The notes under the pieces were generated by a model. It saw only the letters and a list, made by a program, of their open reading frames with translations. It was not told where the DNA came from and ran no database searches. A program made the position numbers and the translations under genes. A stretch of 64,000 nucleotides of DNA from Drechmeria coniospora (Eukaryota > Ascomycota > Sordariomycetes > Hypocreales > Ophiocordycipitaceae): NCBI RefSeq assembly GCF_001625195.1, contig NC_054391.1, positions 9,624,552-9,688,551 of the forward strand, in the 5' to 3' direction. Positions 1-8,899 of this stretch are shown piece after piece (the first letter of the stretch is position 1; the number at the start of each line of letters is the position of its first letter).

Positions 1-1115
1 CGCTTGCCGTGGGCGCCGAAGTCGAGGCCGACAAGCTCGCGGAGCAAATCGACAAGCTGGCCGCCGCGCAGAGGTGCCTGGCCGAGGAGCGCATCAAGGC
101 GGCCGAGATGACGACGCAGGTGGCCGAGCTGACCAGCATCAACGGCACGATGACGCGCGACCTCGAGGCGGCCAAGGCCGAGCTGGCCGGCATGCTCGTC
201 GAGCAGGAGGGGGCGTCGCTCGCGTCGCTCGCGGACCAGCTGGCGGCCGTCAAGAGCAGAATGTCGGACCTCGAGGCCAAGAACAAGAAGAACAGCCGGC
301 TCATCGAGGAGCTCGAGGAGCAGCTGCAGCACAACTTTGACGAGGCGCAGATAACGAACAACCGGCTGAGCACGCTGCAGACGGAGCGCAACGCGCAGCT
401 CGAGGAGGCCCTGTCGGCTCGGTCGAAGCTCCAGACGGAGCTCGACGCGGTCCGCGAGGAGCACGCCTCCCTGCAGGTGAGCGGCCAGAGGGGTGTCGAG
501 AGGGCGGCGAGCGGGCATCGGCTGACAGGCTCGCAGACCAAGTATCAGGAGGTTGCCGGCCCGGACGAGGTAAGGCGATCGAACTCGACGACGACGATCC
601 GCCGGAGTCCGTCCCACCCGTCCCTGCCGTCGCCGCCGCCGGCGATCCCCCTGCCGCCGCTGCCCAGCGCCGCGACGAGAAGCGCGTCGCCGACGAACGG
701 ACCGGTGCCCTCGCCCACGTCGACGCTCGCCCCGGGCAGGGACAACGCGGGCGCGACGCAGGCGACGGAGGATCAGGAGGTCAGGATTCGGGCCATCGAG
801 AAGGCCCTCTACGCCGAGCGGCAGCTGACGCAGACGCTCGAGGAGGCGCTCACGGACCTCGAGAAGCAGTCGAACAAGGTCAAGGCCGACGGCGACGCGT
901 GGAGGAGGCGGGCGACGGAGCTCGAGGGCGAGATCAAGGAGCTCAAGGACCGTCCGGCGGCCGGGTCGCCGCAGGACAACCGCTGGAGCATCCACGCCGT
1001 CGAGGAGGAGCGCAAGAAGCGGCAGGCGGCCGAGGCGGCGAGGAAGCAGCTCGAGGAGAGGATGAACGCCATCAGCAAGAGCAAGAAGAAGAAGGGCAGT
1101 CTCAACTGCTTCTAG
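1..1115 (+). CDS. C-terminal part of a long coiled-coil protein (5' end outside window)
   Basis: The frame is open from the window edge to TAG at 1113-1115, so the true start lies upstream. The protein is rich in Glu, Lys, Ala and Leu in heptad-like order (coiled coil) over about the first 155 residues. A Ser/Pro-rich linker follows (about 190-240), then a second coiled coil (about 255-355) and a basic tail with KSKKKKG and a final LNCF. A 60-bp intron probably lies at 477-536: GTGAGC donor, GCTGAC branch site, GCAG acceptor, phase 0. It is in frame, so reading through would add 20 residues of poor coiled-coil character. The role is probably structural or scaffolding; I do not recognise the orthologue. 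Codon use is GC-rich, unlike genes further right. It converges on the Atl1-like gene. Confidence 0.8.
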   Translation, partial: LAVGAEVEADKLAEQIDKLAAAQRCLAEERIKAAEMTTQVAELTSINGTMTRDLEAAKAELAGMLVEQEGASLASLADQLAAVKSRMSDLEAKNKKNSRLIEELEEQLQHNFDEAQITNNRLSTLQTERNAQLEEALSARSKLQTELDAVREEHASLQVSGQRGVERAASGHRLTGSQTKYQEVAGPDEVRRSNSTTTIRRSPSHPSLPSPPPAIPLPPLPSAATRSASPTNGPVPSPTSTLAPGRDNAGATQATEDQEVRIRAIEKALYAERQLTQTLEEALTDLEKQSNKVKADGDAWRRRATELEGEIKELKDRPAAGSPQDNRWSIHAVEEERKKRQAAEAARKQLEERMNAISKSKKKKGSLNCF

Positions 1116-1425
1116 GAGGGGCGGAGCGGCAGCCGGAGGCCGGGCCGGAGAGACGGCGAGGACGATTGAGACGATTCACGGACCGCGTCGCACGGCTGAC
1201 CGGACCGCCTTTGTTTGACCACTGTTTATTTCACGCAGCGAGCATGGCCGGCCGGTGCGATTTGCTCGCCTCGGGGGCACACTCACCCACGGGAACGGGC
1301 CGGACGTTGCGAAGCACGCACATATGAGGAAGGGAACGATACCACGTACATTCGGCATGACGAAGGCGAGGGACGGAGATTACGATGAATTGAGTCATGA
1401 TAGGGTTCGCGTTGAATACACGGTT

Positions 1426-1511
1426 GGATTGCATGTTGGCGGAGAGTGTGCGCTTGCTCGACGCCGCTGGATTGCATGTTCGCGGAGAGCGTGCGCTTGC
1501 TCGACGCCGCC
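1426..1511. repeat. 43-bp direct repeat, two copies
   Basis: Two adjacent 43-bp copies start at 1426 and 1469 (GGATTGCATGTT...GACGCCGC) and differ at only a few bases. The repeat is non-coding. Confidence 0.9.
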
Positions 1512-1548
1512 TCGGCGCACGTTGGTCCCCGGGCCGTGTGGTGATGGA

Positions 1549-1638
1549 GAGGACGACGAGGAAGCCGGCGAGGACGACGAGGAAGCCGGCGAGGACGACG
1601 AGGAAGCCGGCGAGGACGACGAGGAAGCCGGCGAGGAC
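1549..1638. repeat. 21-bp minisatellite, four copies plus a partial one
   Basis: The 21-bp unit GAGGACGACGAGGAAGCCGG(C) repeats exactly four times from 1549, with a partial fifth copy. It lies just beyond the stop codon of the Atl1-like gene. The period is a multiple of three, which opens long spurious frames on both strands. Confidence 0.95.
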
Positions 1639-1682
1639 CGTCTGCCTGCTCGGGCAAGACCACGGAGCAAGCTTCGGCCGCC

Positions 1683-2226
1683 TCATCCTCGCTCCTGGTC
1701 GTGCTCCGAAGGGAGAGCGGCGGGAAACCAGCCGTGATGGTCAAGGTCGACGGCCAGCTCGCCGAGAGCGCCGGTCGTGACATGGACGCCCTCGGCACGC
1801 AGGGCCTCGGCCTGATTCCTCGCACCTTCGGGGTTCGACCTGGCACGTCCGTCACACGTCGTCAGTCAACGCCAGCTCTTCGGCGACGGATGGGGCGGGC
1901 GGCGCGGCACCTCGGCGACACGATGCCCCGGGCGCTGATGACGCGCTGCCACGGCACGTTGAAGATGTTGAAGCGCGCCGACGGGTCGCCGGGGAGGTGT
2001 TTCATGCAGACGCCGACCTGACGAGGCCGCTGGGCTTTGGCGACCGCTTCGTCAGCACCACCATCCGCCTCGGGGGCCCGGGGGTTGTGGAGGCTGAGAC
2101 GAGAGACGCACGCGTGCCGACGAGCCTGGCGATGTGGCCGTAGGAGGTCACCTTGCCGGCGGGGATCTCCTGGACGGCGGAGTAGACGGCATGGAAGAAC
2201 GCCTCGGCCTCGTCGGAGCGAGCCAT
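1683..2226 (-). CDS. atl1: Atl1-type alkyltransferase-like DNA repair protein, three exons
   Basis: Exons on the minus strand are 2226-2112, 2034-1911 and 1839-1683 (stop TGA), giving 131 residues. Intron 1 (77 bp) has GTGCGT, GCTGAC and AAAG; intron 2 (71 bp) has GTGCCG, ACTGAC and CCAG. Both phases join correctly. The product has the MGMT-family DNA-binding fold: IPAGKVTSYGHIARLVGTPQ, then RPRQVGVCMKHLP, then NVPWQRVIS, and GALGELAVDLDHHGWFP at the end. Trp replaces the catalytic Cys of the PCHR motif, the hallmark of alkyltransferase-like proteins. In that family the protein binds O6-alkylguanine without removing the alkyl group and hands the lesion to nucleotide excision repair. Met at 2226 is chosen because homology begins directly after it. 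Only about 110 bp separate this ATG from transposon-derived DNA. Confidence 0.9.
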
Positions 2227-2337
2227 GCTGCGGATGAGGTTTCGAAGTCGATGATAAGAGTTTGGCCGGTCGCCAGTCTGATGGAGAGCGCAGTCTAGGA
2301 TTGGCAGGGGTAGCGCGAGCACGAGTAAATGGGATGC

Positions 2338-3064
2338 AATAGGCGCACGGGTACCCGTGCATCTAAGTAACCTATATTATAAGTAACATATATTATATAC
2401 TACTAACAATGGAGTTTGCTGGATAACAGCACTATACGCAGTTGGGTATTTTGTAAGGCATTACGGAAAGTTGAAGAGCTGCAGAAGCTTCTTTACAACA
2501 ACTACTTGCCTAGTTTTACTGGTACATTTTCTCAATCTTATAGTCTCCCTTGCGTACATACAATAAGGCCTACAAGAATAAGATTAACCCCTTTATCTAT
2601 AGCTCTTCCATACACAGTACTGCCTTTGCCATTTTGGCAATCCTCGGGTATTACTCGAGCCTCGTTAATATATTAATCGAATAGCTACAAATTGTTATAA
2701 TATTAGGCTTTGCCTAATAGAGCTATGTCTTAGGACAGGGTCGCGTGCTACCGCACGTGACTCTGTACTCTATGACTAAGCAGGTATTGGAGTATAAGTA
2801 CTCCAATGCCTAGTATTCAGATTAGAGTGCCGTAGATTTCTTAACAACTATTTCCGACCACTAGATACTGGTAGTACTAGTGACTCCATAACACAAATCC
2901 AACTAACCTACGAAATAGTACTAAATGCAAGGGTAGTTTATGTAAAGTAATTAAAGCAGCAACACGGCCAAGAGTACAGCCAAAATGCTGCAAATACTAT
3001 ACACTAGGTCATACAATGGCCTTAAAGTTATACTCTCCAAGATATACAGAGCTATTGTAAAAAG
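2338..3064 (+). repeat. Dispersed repeat F, copy 1 (interrupted by a solo LTR)
   Basis: Collinear with 28910-29420, starting at AATAGGCGCACGGG in both copies and running through AGATATACAGAGCTATTG. Near its left edge is a perfect 16-bp palindrome, GCACGGGTACCCGTGC (2345-2360). Copy 2 lacks the 201-bp insertion at 2693-2893. I see no coding capacity; the class of element is unknown. Its left edge coincides with the drop from GC-rich to AT-rich sequence. Confidence 0.85.
2693..2893 (+). mobile_element. Solo LTR, family C (201 bp)
   Basis: The ends are TGTTATAATA...CCATAACA (TG...CA), flanked by an exact 5-bp duplication CAAAT (2688-2692 and 2894-2898). The related repeat copy at 28910 lacks the insert and shows the empty site. 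I saw no second copy in the window. Confidence 0.85.
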
Positions 3065-3125
3065 TGTTATAATACTAGAATTTATACTAGTAAGACTACC
3101 CAAATAGGATACTATCCTATTATTA
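3065..3125 (-). repeat. Fragment of repeat family E
   Basis: TATACTAGTAAGACTACCCA followed by AATAGGATACTATCCTATTA matches the terminal segment of family E (for example 15485-15530 on the opposite strand). Confidence 0.7.
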
Positions 3126-3129
3126 ACCC

Positions 3130-4557
3130 TAGATATATATATTGGCTGCCCTATGCCTATCCCTTTCTTCCTGTATAACCTATCTTGCCCGCTATTAGGG
3201 CCTGCCTTAGCCCTAGTTCATTTTTGTTATCGGCCTGGTTCTAGCCGCTCTGGGCCTAGTCGTAGCCCTAGAGCCTACTATATTAACCCCTAATATTAGG
3301 GTATTGCCGTTCTTATTGGGTCGGGGGGTTGCCCTAGCTGTCCCCTAGCCGGGCCCGCCTTAGTCCCTAATTTTATCCTCTATATATTATAATTCTATTT
3401 CGGGTGCAATTTATTTATATACATTAACCACCTTATTATAGTTGTCTATTATAGTTCCCTGCTAGAGAATACAATCCCTTATTCTCTTAGTTAGCCTAAT
3501 GTAGAGCTTTATAAGTTTTACCTTACTAGACTAATGTAAGCTTCTCTTTAAAGTATATAAGGAACGCTAGGAACAATTCCGACGTTCCTTGCCTAATTGT
3601 TACGGAGTCGCTAGGCGACTGCTCTAGGACTCTCAATAATGTTTATTAAAAGACTTAAAGGAGAGAAAACTACTTAATAACTAGGGCTTCTAGTTGTATG
3701 CGTTCCTCCTAGTGGGTCCCTTAGTTCCCTCCGTTCTCCTATATTGGGCTAAGCCCGATACCATAACACTAATGTCCTTTAGTTCAATAACCGCTAGTTG
3801 CTAGCAGTAGGGGTTGCTATAAGCCAATTCGAGGTACGTTAGGAATTAGAACGGGTTGTAACTAATGCGGGTACCTTCTTCGAAGTATATTGTAACTTGT
3901 TGCTAGACTTTGGCCGAAAGGTTTTACTAGATAAAGATCTATTAGTCCTAGGCGGACCTAATAAAGTCCTTATCCACCTGGAGCTTGCGGTCTATATAGA
4001 ACTTCCAGGCTGCAAAGGTACCCTTATTGCTATTATATAGGTCCCCGACCAGGATTGGTTTGTATTTAATATAGGCCCGTAGTATGCCCGACTTATCCCT
4101 GGTCCGTTCCTGCTGGGAGTCGGTTGTTAAGGTGTCTATTAGCTGGGCCGACAAGTGCCCTAGGTCCTACTGTACCTATTTATGTCTATTCTTCTATAGG
4201 GCTAAGATTTAAACGGAGTACGTTTCTATTTAGGCATATATTTAGCCAAACTCTGTATGGACTTTTGCTATAAAGTCCTCTATAACTTACTAAAGGTTAA
4301 TTTCTTTAAGCTTCCCCTTATCTATTTTGACTTACAATAGTTAGGCTCTTCCTTCCTCCTAATCGGTATAAGTAAAGTCTTTTAAATATTAAGGAGTTAC
4401 TAGGCAACTGCTCTAGGGCTCTTAATAATATTTATTAAAAGACTTAAAGGAGGGAAAACTACTTAGCAACTAGGGCTTCTAGTTGTATGCGTACTTCCTA
4501 GTGGGTCCCTTGGTTCCCTCCGTTCTTGTTTATTGGGCTAAGCCCAATACCATAACA
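3130..4557 (-). mobile_element. Truncated Ty3/gypsy element of family A, reverse orientation, with nested solo LTR
   Basis: Bases 3130-3597 and 3769-4386 are the reverse complement of the gag region of the complete element (about 7200-8000). Bases 4387-4557 are its 171-bp 5' LTR on the minus strand. A solo LTR of the same family splits the gag part at 3598-3768. The pol side is missing. The sequence is full of stops and TpA-rich, as expected after RIP. Confidence 0.85.
3598..3768 (-). mobile_element. Solo LTR, family A (171 bp), nested in gag
   Basis: It runs TGTTACGGAGTCGC...GATACCATAACA with the exact target duplication CTAAT (3593-3597 and 3769-3773). Removing it rejoins the surrounding gag sequence, which matches 7480-7530 on the opposite strand. 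Confidence 0.9.
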
Positions 4558-5588
4558 AGCGCCAGCAGAAAAGTAAACAAATTCCTAACGGAAAAAGCTA
4601 GGAACGTTAGTACAATACCTTCCGCGCAAGATACAACACAATTACAGCAAGGGACAGCGACCTACCCTACGGAGGAGGAACGAAGGCAGTATTATAATGC
4701 GGACTAGCAGGAAGGCAGTAGATGCAAAGACTGTAGAATTCTCGAACTAAGGAGGAAGGAAAGAGAAAACATTAAGTGCGGAGAAGGAAGAGGCTATATA
4801 TATAGGGTGGTCCGTGCATTACGACATAGTATGTAATGCAGAGTATAGGGTAGGCCAGAAAGAAGAGTACAATATACGATATCGTTATACGCAGCAAGAA
4901 ACAAATCAATAGTTCCTATCAATACCAGTCTATTAGCCAACCGCCCAAGGAATATACGGAACGGACCCAACGAGGGAGCAGCAACCCACCTTACGGGGGA
5001 GGAATAACAGCAATACGGAGGCAGGTGCGGCAGGAGGCAGTAAGGAAGTTAACAATAAAATCGTACGGCAAGGAACTAGAAGACGGGCAGGCATAAGGGT
5101 TAAAGGAAGGAGGAACGATAAAGCGCAACAGGAAGAGAAAAGAGAGATCAATACAGCAGGAGTAGCAAGGGGGAAAAGCAGGGTAAGGCCGGGCGCCTCA
5201 GGCACCCAGTAAACACCCGACGAGAGGACGAAGCGGGGGGAGGCCGGACGCTTCAGGCACCCGACGAACACCCGAAGAACCCCCGAAAAAAATATCTCGA
5301 GTCCAGCAATAGGGAAGGCTGGCCCAGGAAGGCTGGCCCAGGAAGGCTAGCCCAGGGAAGGGTGGCCCGGCCTTTGCTATGGACAGATATAACTCCAAAC
5401 AGGCGGAGCGAGACGGTATGTTATAGTATCGGGCTTAGCCCGATATAGGAAATAGAGGGAACCAATGGACCCGCTAGAGAGAACGCATACAACTAGAGGC
5501 CCTAGCTATTAAGTAGTGTTCCCTCCTTTAAGTCTTTTAATAAATATCATTGAGAGGCCTAGAGCAGTTGCCTAGTAACTCCATAACA
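4558..5588 (+). mobile_element. Family A Ty3/gypsy 3' end, with LTR at 5419-5588
   Basis: From about 4900 the sequence parallels 13300-14066 of the complete element, including the CTTACGGGGGAGGAA block and the repeated GCACCCGG blocks. It ends in an LTR (TGTTATAGTATCGGGC...ACTCCATAACA). A 39-bp stretch near 5320-5358 contains repeated GGCTGGCCCAGGAA. The element is truncated on the left and split by the solo LTR at 4690-4889. Confidence 0.75.
4690..4889 (-). mobile_element. Solo LTR, family B, reverse orientation (200 bp)
   Basis: Reverse complement of the solo LTR at 6242-6432, with degraded termini TATTATAATG...TCGTTATA. The flanks GGCAG and CGCAG look like a target duplication with one later mutation. 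Confidence 0.75.
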
Positions 5589-6236
5589 GTAACTTAGTAA
5601 GTTATAGAATTCGATTAATTGTTACTAATAGTACTAGTAGGTAACTTAATAAGATATAAAGATCGATCCGGGCAATTTACTAATAGTACTAGTAGGCAAT
5701 TTAATAAGTTGTATAGATTAATTCCAAAGGATTAATTATAGTCCTTCCGGGCTTATAACCTCTTGCAATTATATATACAAGAGGTAGGGGTAGTAGAAGT
5801 ATAATGCATAGACCAGGGAATCAATTATACTATTAGTAATAGTAAAGAAGGGTACTAGTTAGTAACTAGATAAGAGTATACAATTAGTAATACTAATTTA
5901 TATAAATAAATGCAATTTTTTCTTCTAGTTGTAGTATAGGAAAAGAGCAGCTATTTATATTTATAGAATAAGACCTTATAGATCTAGATAGATTGCTATT
6001 TCTCTTACTTAATAGCTTAATTAGATATTCTATTATACGATAGCTTAGGAGCTGAATCTATTATATAGTTAAATAGTTATTTTAGTTATATAATAGTTTG
6101 GCTAGATTTATTGTATAGTTAAATAGCTATTTTAACTTATACAATAAGTAAGTAGATAGCTTATAGTAGTACTTTAGGCTAGTAATAACTAGTAGTAATT
6201 AAGAGAGCGGTAAATTATTATATTAATTAATTAGCT
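5589..6236. repeat. AT-rich, RIP-degraded repeat related to family E
   Basis: It parallels 37934-38400: the CTTGCAATT...CAAGAGG block, the 'GGTACTAGTTAGTAACT' block and the short tandem units near 6050-6160. It is almost wholly A/T after C-to-T decay. No gene is seen. Confidence 0.55.
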
Positions 6237-6241
6237 CTAAT

Positions 6242-6432
6242 TGTAACGATATCGTATATCGTACTCTCTTCCTAGCCTACCCTACACTCTTTATTACGTA
6301 ATGCGCGGACCGTCTGGGTATATAGCCCCTTCCTCTCTGCACTTACTGTTTTCTGTCTCTTTTCTTCCTCCTTAGTTCGAAAATTCTACAGTCTTTGCGC
6401 ATACTGCCTTCCTGCTAGTCAGCTTTGTAACA
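6242..6432 (+). mobile_element. Solo LTR, family B (191 bp)
   Basis: It runs TGTAACGATATCGTATATCG...AGCTTTGTAACA and has an exact target duplication CTAAT at 6237-6241 and 6433-6437. An inverted second copy lies at 4690-4889. Confidence 0.9.
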
Positions 6433-6714
6433 CTAATATGAATTAGCTACTATATATACAAGTTGTATTATAGTAGTAAGTCCGGGAGATATACTTCCAC
6501 TACCCCCTCCTTATGCGCATACAAATTGCAAGAATAATACTACCTCAATTCCCCCGAGAAAACATTTCCACCCTAAAGGTTAAGTAATTATTACCAAGTC
6601 GCCTGTACCTACCCAAGGACTTCTTACGCCAGAGAGAACGCCTGGCCCAACGGGATCCCCAGTTGAGACTCTGTCTGTAACATATATAAGGAGGTGTGCT
6701 CATATGAACAATAG

Positions 6715-6886
6715 TGTTATGGTATCGGGCTTAGCCCGATATAGGAGAACGGAGGGAACCAAGGGACCCACTAGGAGGAACGCATACAACTAGAAGCCCT
6801 AGTGGCCAAGTAGTTTTCCTATCCTTTAAGTCTTTTAATAAACATTATTAAGAGTCCTAGAGCAGTCGCCTAGTGACTCCGCAATA
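6715..6886 (+). repeat. 5' LTR of the complete gypsy element
   Basis: 172 bp, TGTTATGGTATCGGGC...GACTCCGCAATA, with the inverted GGGCTTAGCCC near its start. The last bases have decayed from ACA to ATA. Confidence 0.9.
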
Positions 6887-6947
6887 TTTAAAAGACTTTA
6901 CTTATACCGGTTAGGAGGAAGGAAAAGCCTAACTATCGTAAGTTAAA

Positions 6948-8150
6948 ATGGATAAGGGGAAACCCGAAGAAATTAACCTCCAGCAAGTTATAGAGGACTT
7001 TATAGCAAAAGTCCATACAGAGTTTGGCCGAATGTACGCCTAAATAGAAACGTACTCCGTCCAAATCTTAGCTCTATAGAAGAATAGGCAGCAATAGGTA
7101 CAGCAGGACCTAGGGCACTCGTCGGCCCAGCCAATGGACACCTTAACAATCGACCCCTAGCAGGAACGGACCGGGGACGAGTCGGGTACACTACGGGCCC
7201 GTGTTAAACGCAAACCGATTCCGGTCGGGGACCCGTACGACGGCAATAAGGGTACCTTTGCAGCCTAGAAGTTCTATATAGACTGCAAGCTCTAGGTGGA
7301 TAGGGACTTTATCGGGTCCGCCTAGGACCAATAGATCTTTGTTTAGTAAAACCTCTCGGCCAAAGTCCAGCGACGAGTTATAACGTACTTCGAGGAAGGC
7401 TCCCGCATCGGTTACGACCCGTTCCAATTTCTAACGTACCTCGAATCGGCTTATAGTAACCCCTACCGCTAGCGACTAGCGGTTATTGAACTAGAGGACA
7501 TTAGGCAAGGGACGTTGGAGTTATTCCTAGCGTTCCTTATACGCTTTAAAGAAAAGCTTATACTGGTAGGAGGGATATATTAGCCTAGCGAGGTAAAACT
7601 TATAAAGCTCCGTATTGGGCTAACTAAGAGAATAAGGGACTGTATCCTTTGGCGGGGGGCTATAATAGATGACTATAACGAGACGGTTAATGTATATAAA
7701 TAAATCGCATCCGAAATAGAATTGCAATATATAGAGGATAAAATTAGGGACCGGGGCGGGCCCGGCCAAGGGACGGCCAGAGCAACCCCCCGACCCGATA
7801 AGGACGGCGATACCCCAATGTTAGGGGTTAATACGGCGGGCTCTAGGGCTACGGCCGGGCCTAGAGCGGCTACAACTAGACCGATAACGAAAACGAACCG
7901 GGGCCAAGGCGGGCCCCAACAGCGGGCGAAATGGGTTATACGGGAAGAGAGAGATAGGTATAGGGCGGCCGGTATATATATCCGCTGCAAGGAGGGAGGC
8001 TACTATATCCAACAATACCTACAACGAGCCGCAATCCTATATACCCTAGGGATAAGTATTTAGGCCGCTTAGGGAGAAGAATATATTTGTAAGGAATTAG
8101 AGACTAAGGAAGAGGAGGGAAATAAGGCGCCTCCAAGCTAAATCTTACAT
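6948..8150 (+). pseudogene. gag of the complete gypsy element (decayed)
   Basis: ATG at 6948 opens MDKGKPEEINLQQVIEDF and soon reaches stops. Near 7975-8020 a retroviral-type zinc knuckle is recognisable as IYIRCKEGGYYIQQYLQ. Two of its Cys and the His now read Tyr, as C/G-to-T/A transitions would give. Matching inverted gag pieces lie at 3130-4386. Confidence 0.8.
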
Positions 8151-8899
8151 AAAGGCACAAAGGGTTTGCAGGTAAGCGGACCATAAGGAACTAGGGGAAT
8201 TAGGAGACTAAGTTTAAAAAGATTATACTAAGGATAGATAGACTACCCTTTCTTATTACTATACTTGTAAATTCTATAAGATTCCTTAATATTTAAATCG
8301 ATAGCAGCTGTAACTGCTATAGGGCTATTAGCAAAAGGATAGCCTAACGCCTGCAACTCGAGCTTATCCCTCTTCCAACAAAACGGCTACTCTAAACGGC
8401 TGTTACAACTTCTCGGCAGAATACAGGCAATACCCTCGCCTACCCTACAATAACCAATATAGTCCGTACGACAATCGATATAAATAGCTAGGAGAGCCTA
8501 GTACTCCTATACGTTATCCTAGGCCTAAGTCGAGACGCTATACTAAGTCTACTATAGATAGAACATCGACAGGTTACCCTAAACGCAATAGATCGGACCC
8601 TTACAATCGGGGCGGTAGGCAACCAAATCGTATAAGCAAACAACATCCGCCCTCCCAATAGGTCCTAGGAGGTACACCTTACGCTAGTACAAACCTTTTT
8701 ACGGAAACAATAGGAAGTACTAGTAGTAATAAGCTTACGAGAAATAGCAATAAAACTATAAGAAATAGCACTACAAGCACCCGGAAGTATAAATATAATA
8801 GCAATAGCCCCACCTACTCTCCCGATAGCCCTCTAGGACTATACTAATCTCTTCGATAAGGAATAGGCCTTAGGCCTACTACTACACCGGGGTTCCTAG

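Larger units (their letters stand above)
1116..1682. other. Intergenic region between two converging genes
   Basis: This GC-rich stretch holds the 3' untranslated regions of both neighbours and two short tandem repeats (1426-1511 and 1549-1638). Open frames across it on both strands come from base composition and the 21-bp repeat; none resembles a protein. Confidence 0.6.

Noticed and set aside
1231..1686. 151-codon minus-strand frame with repeated LAGFLVV
   Set aside because: It is the 21-bp minisatellite read in frame, beyond the stop codon of the Atl1-like gene.
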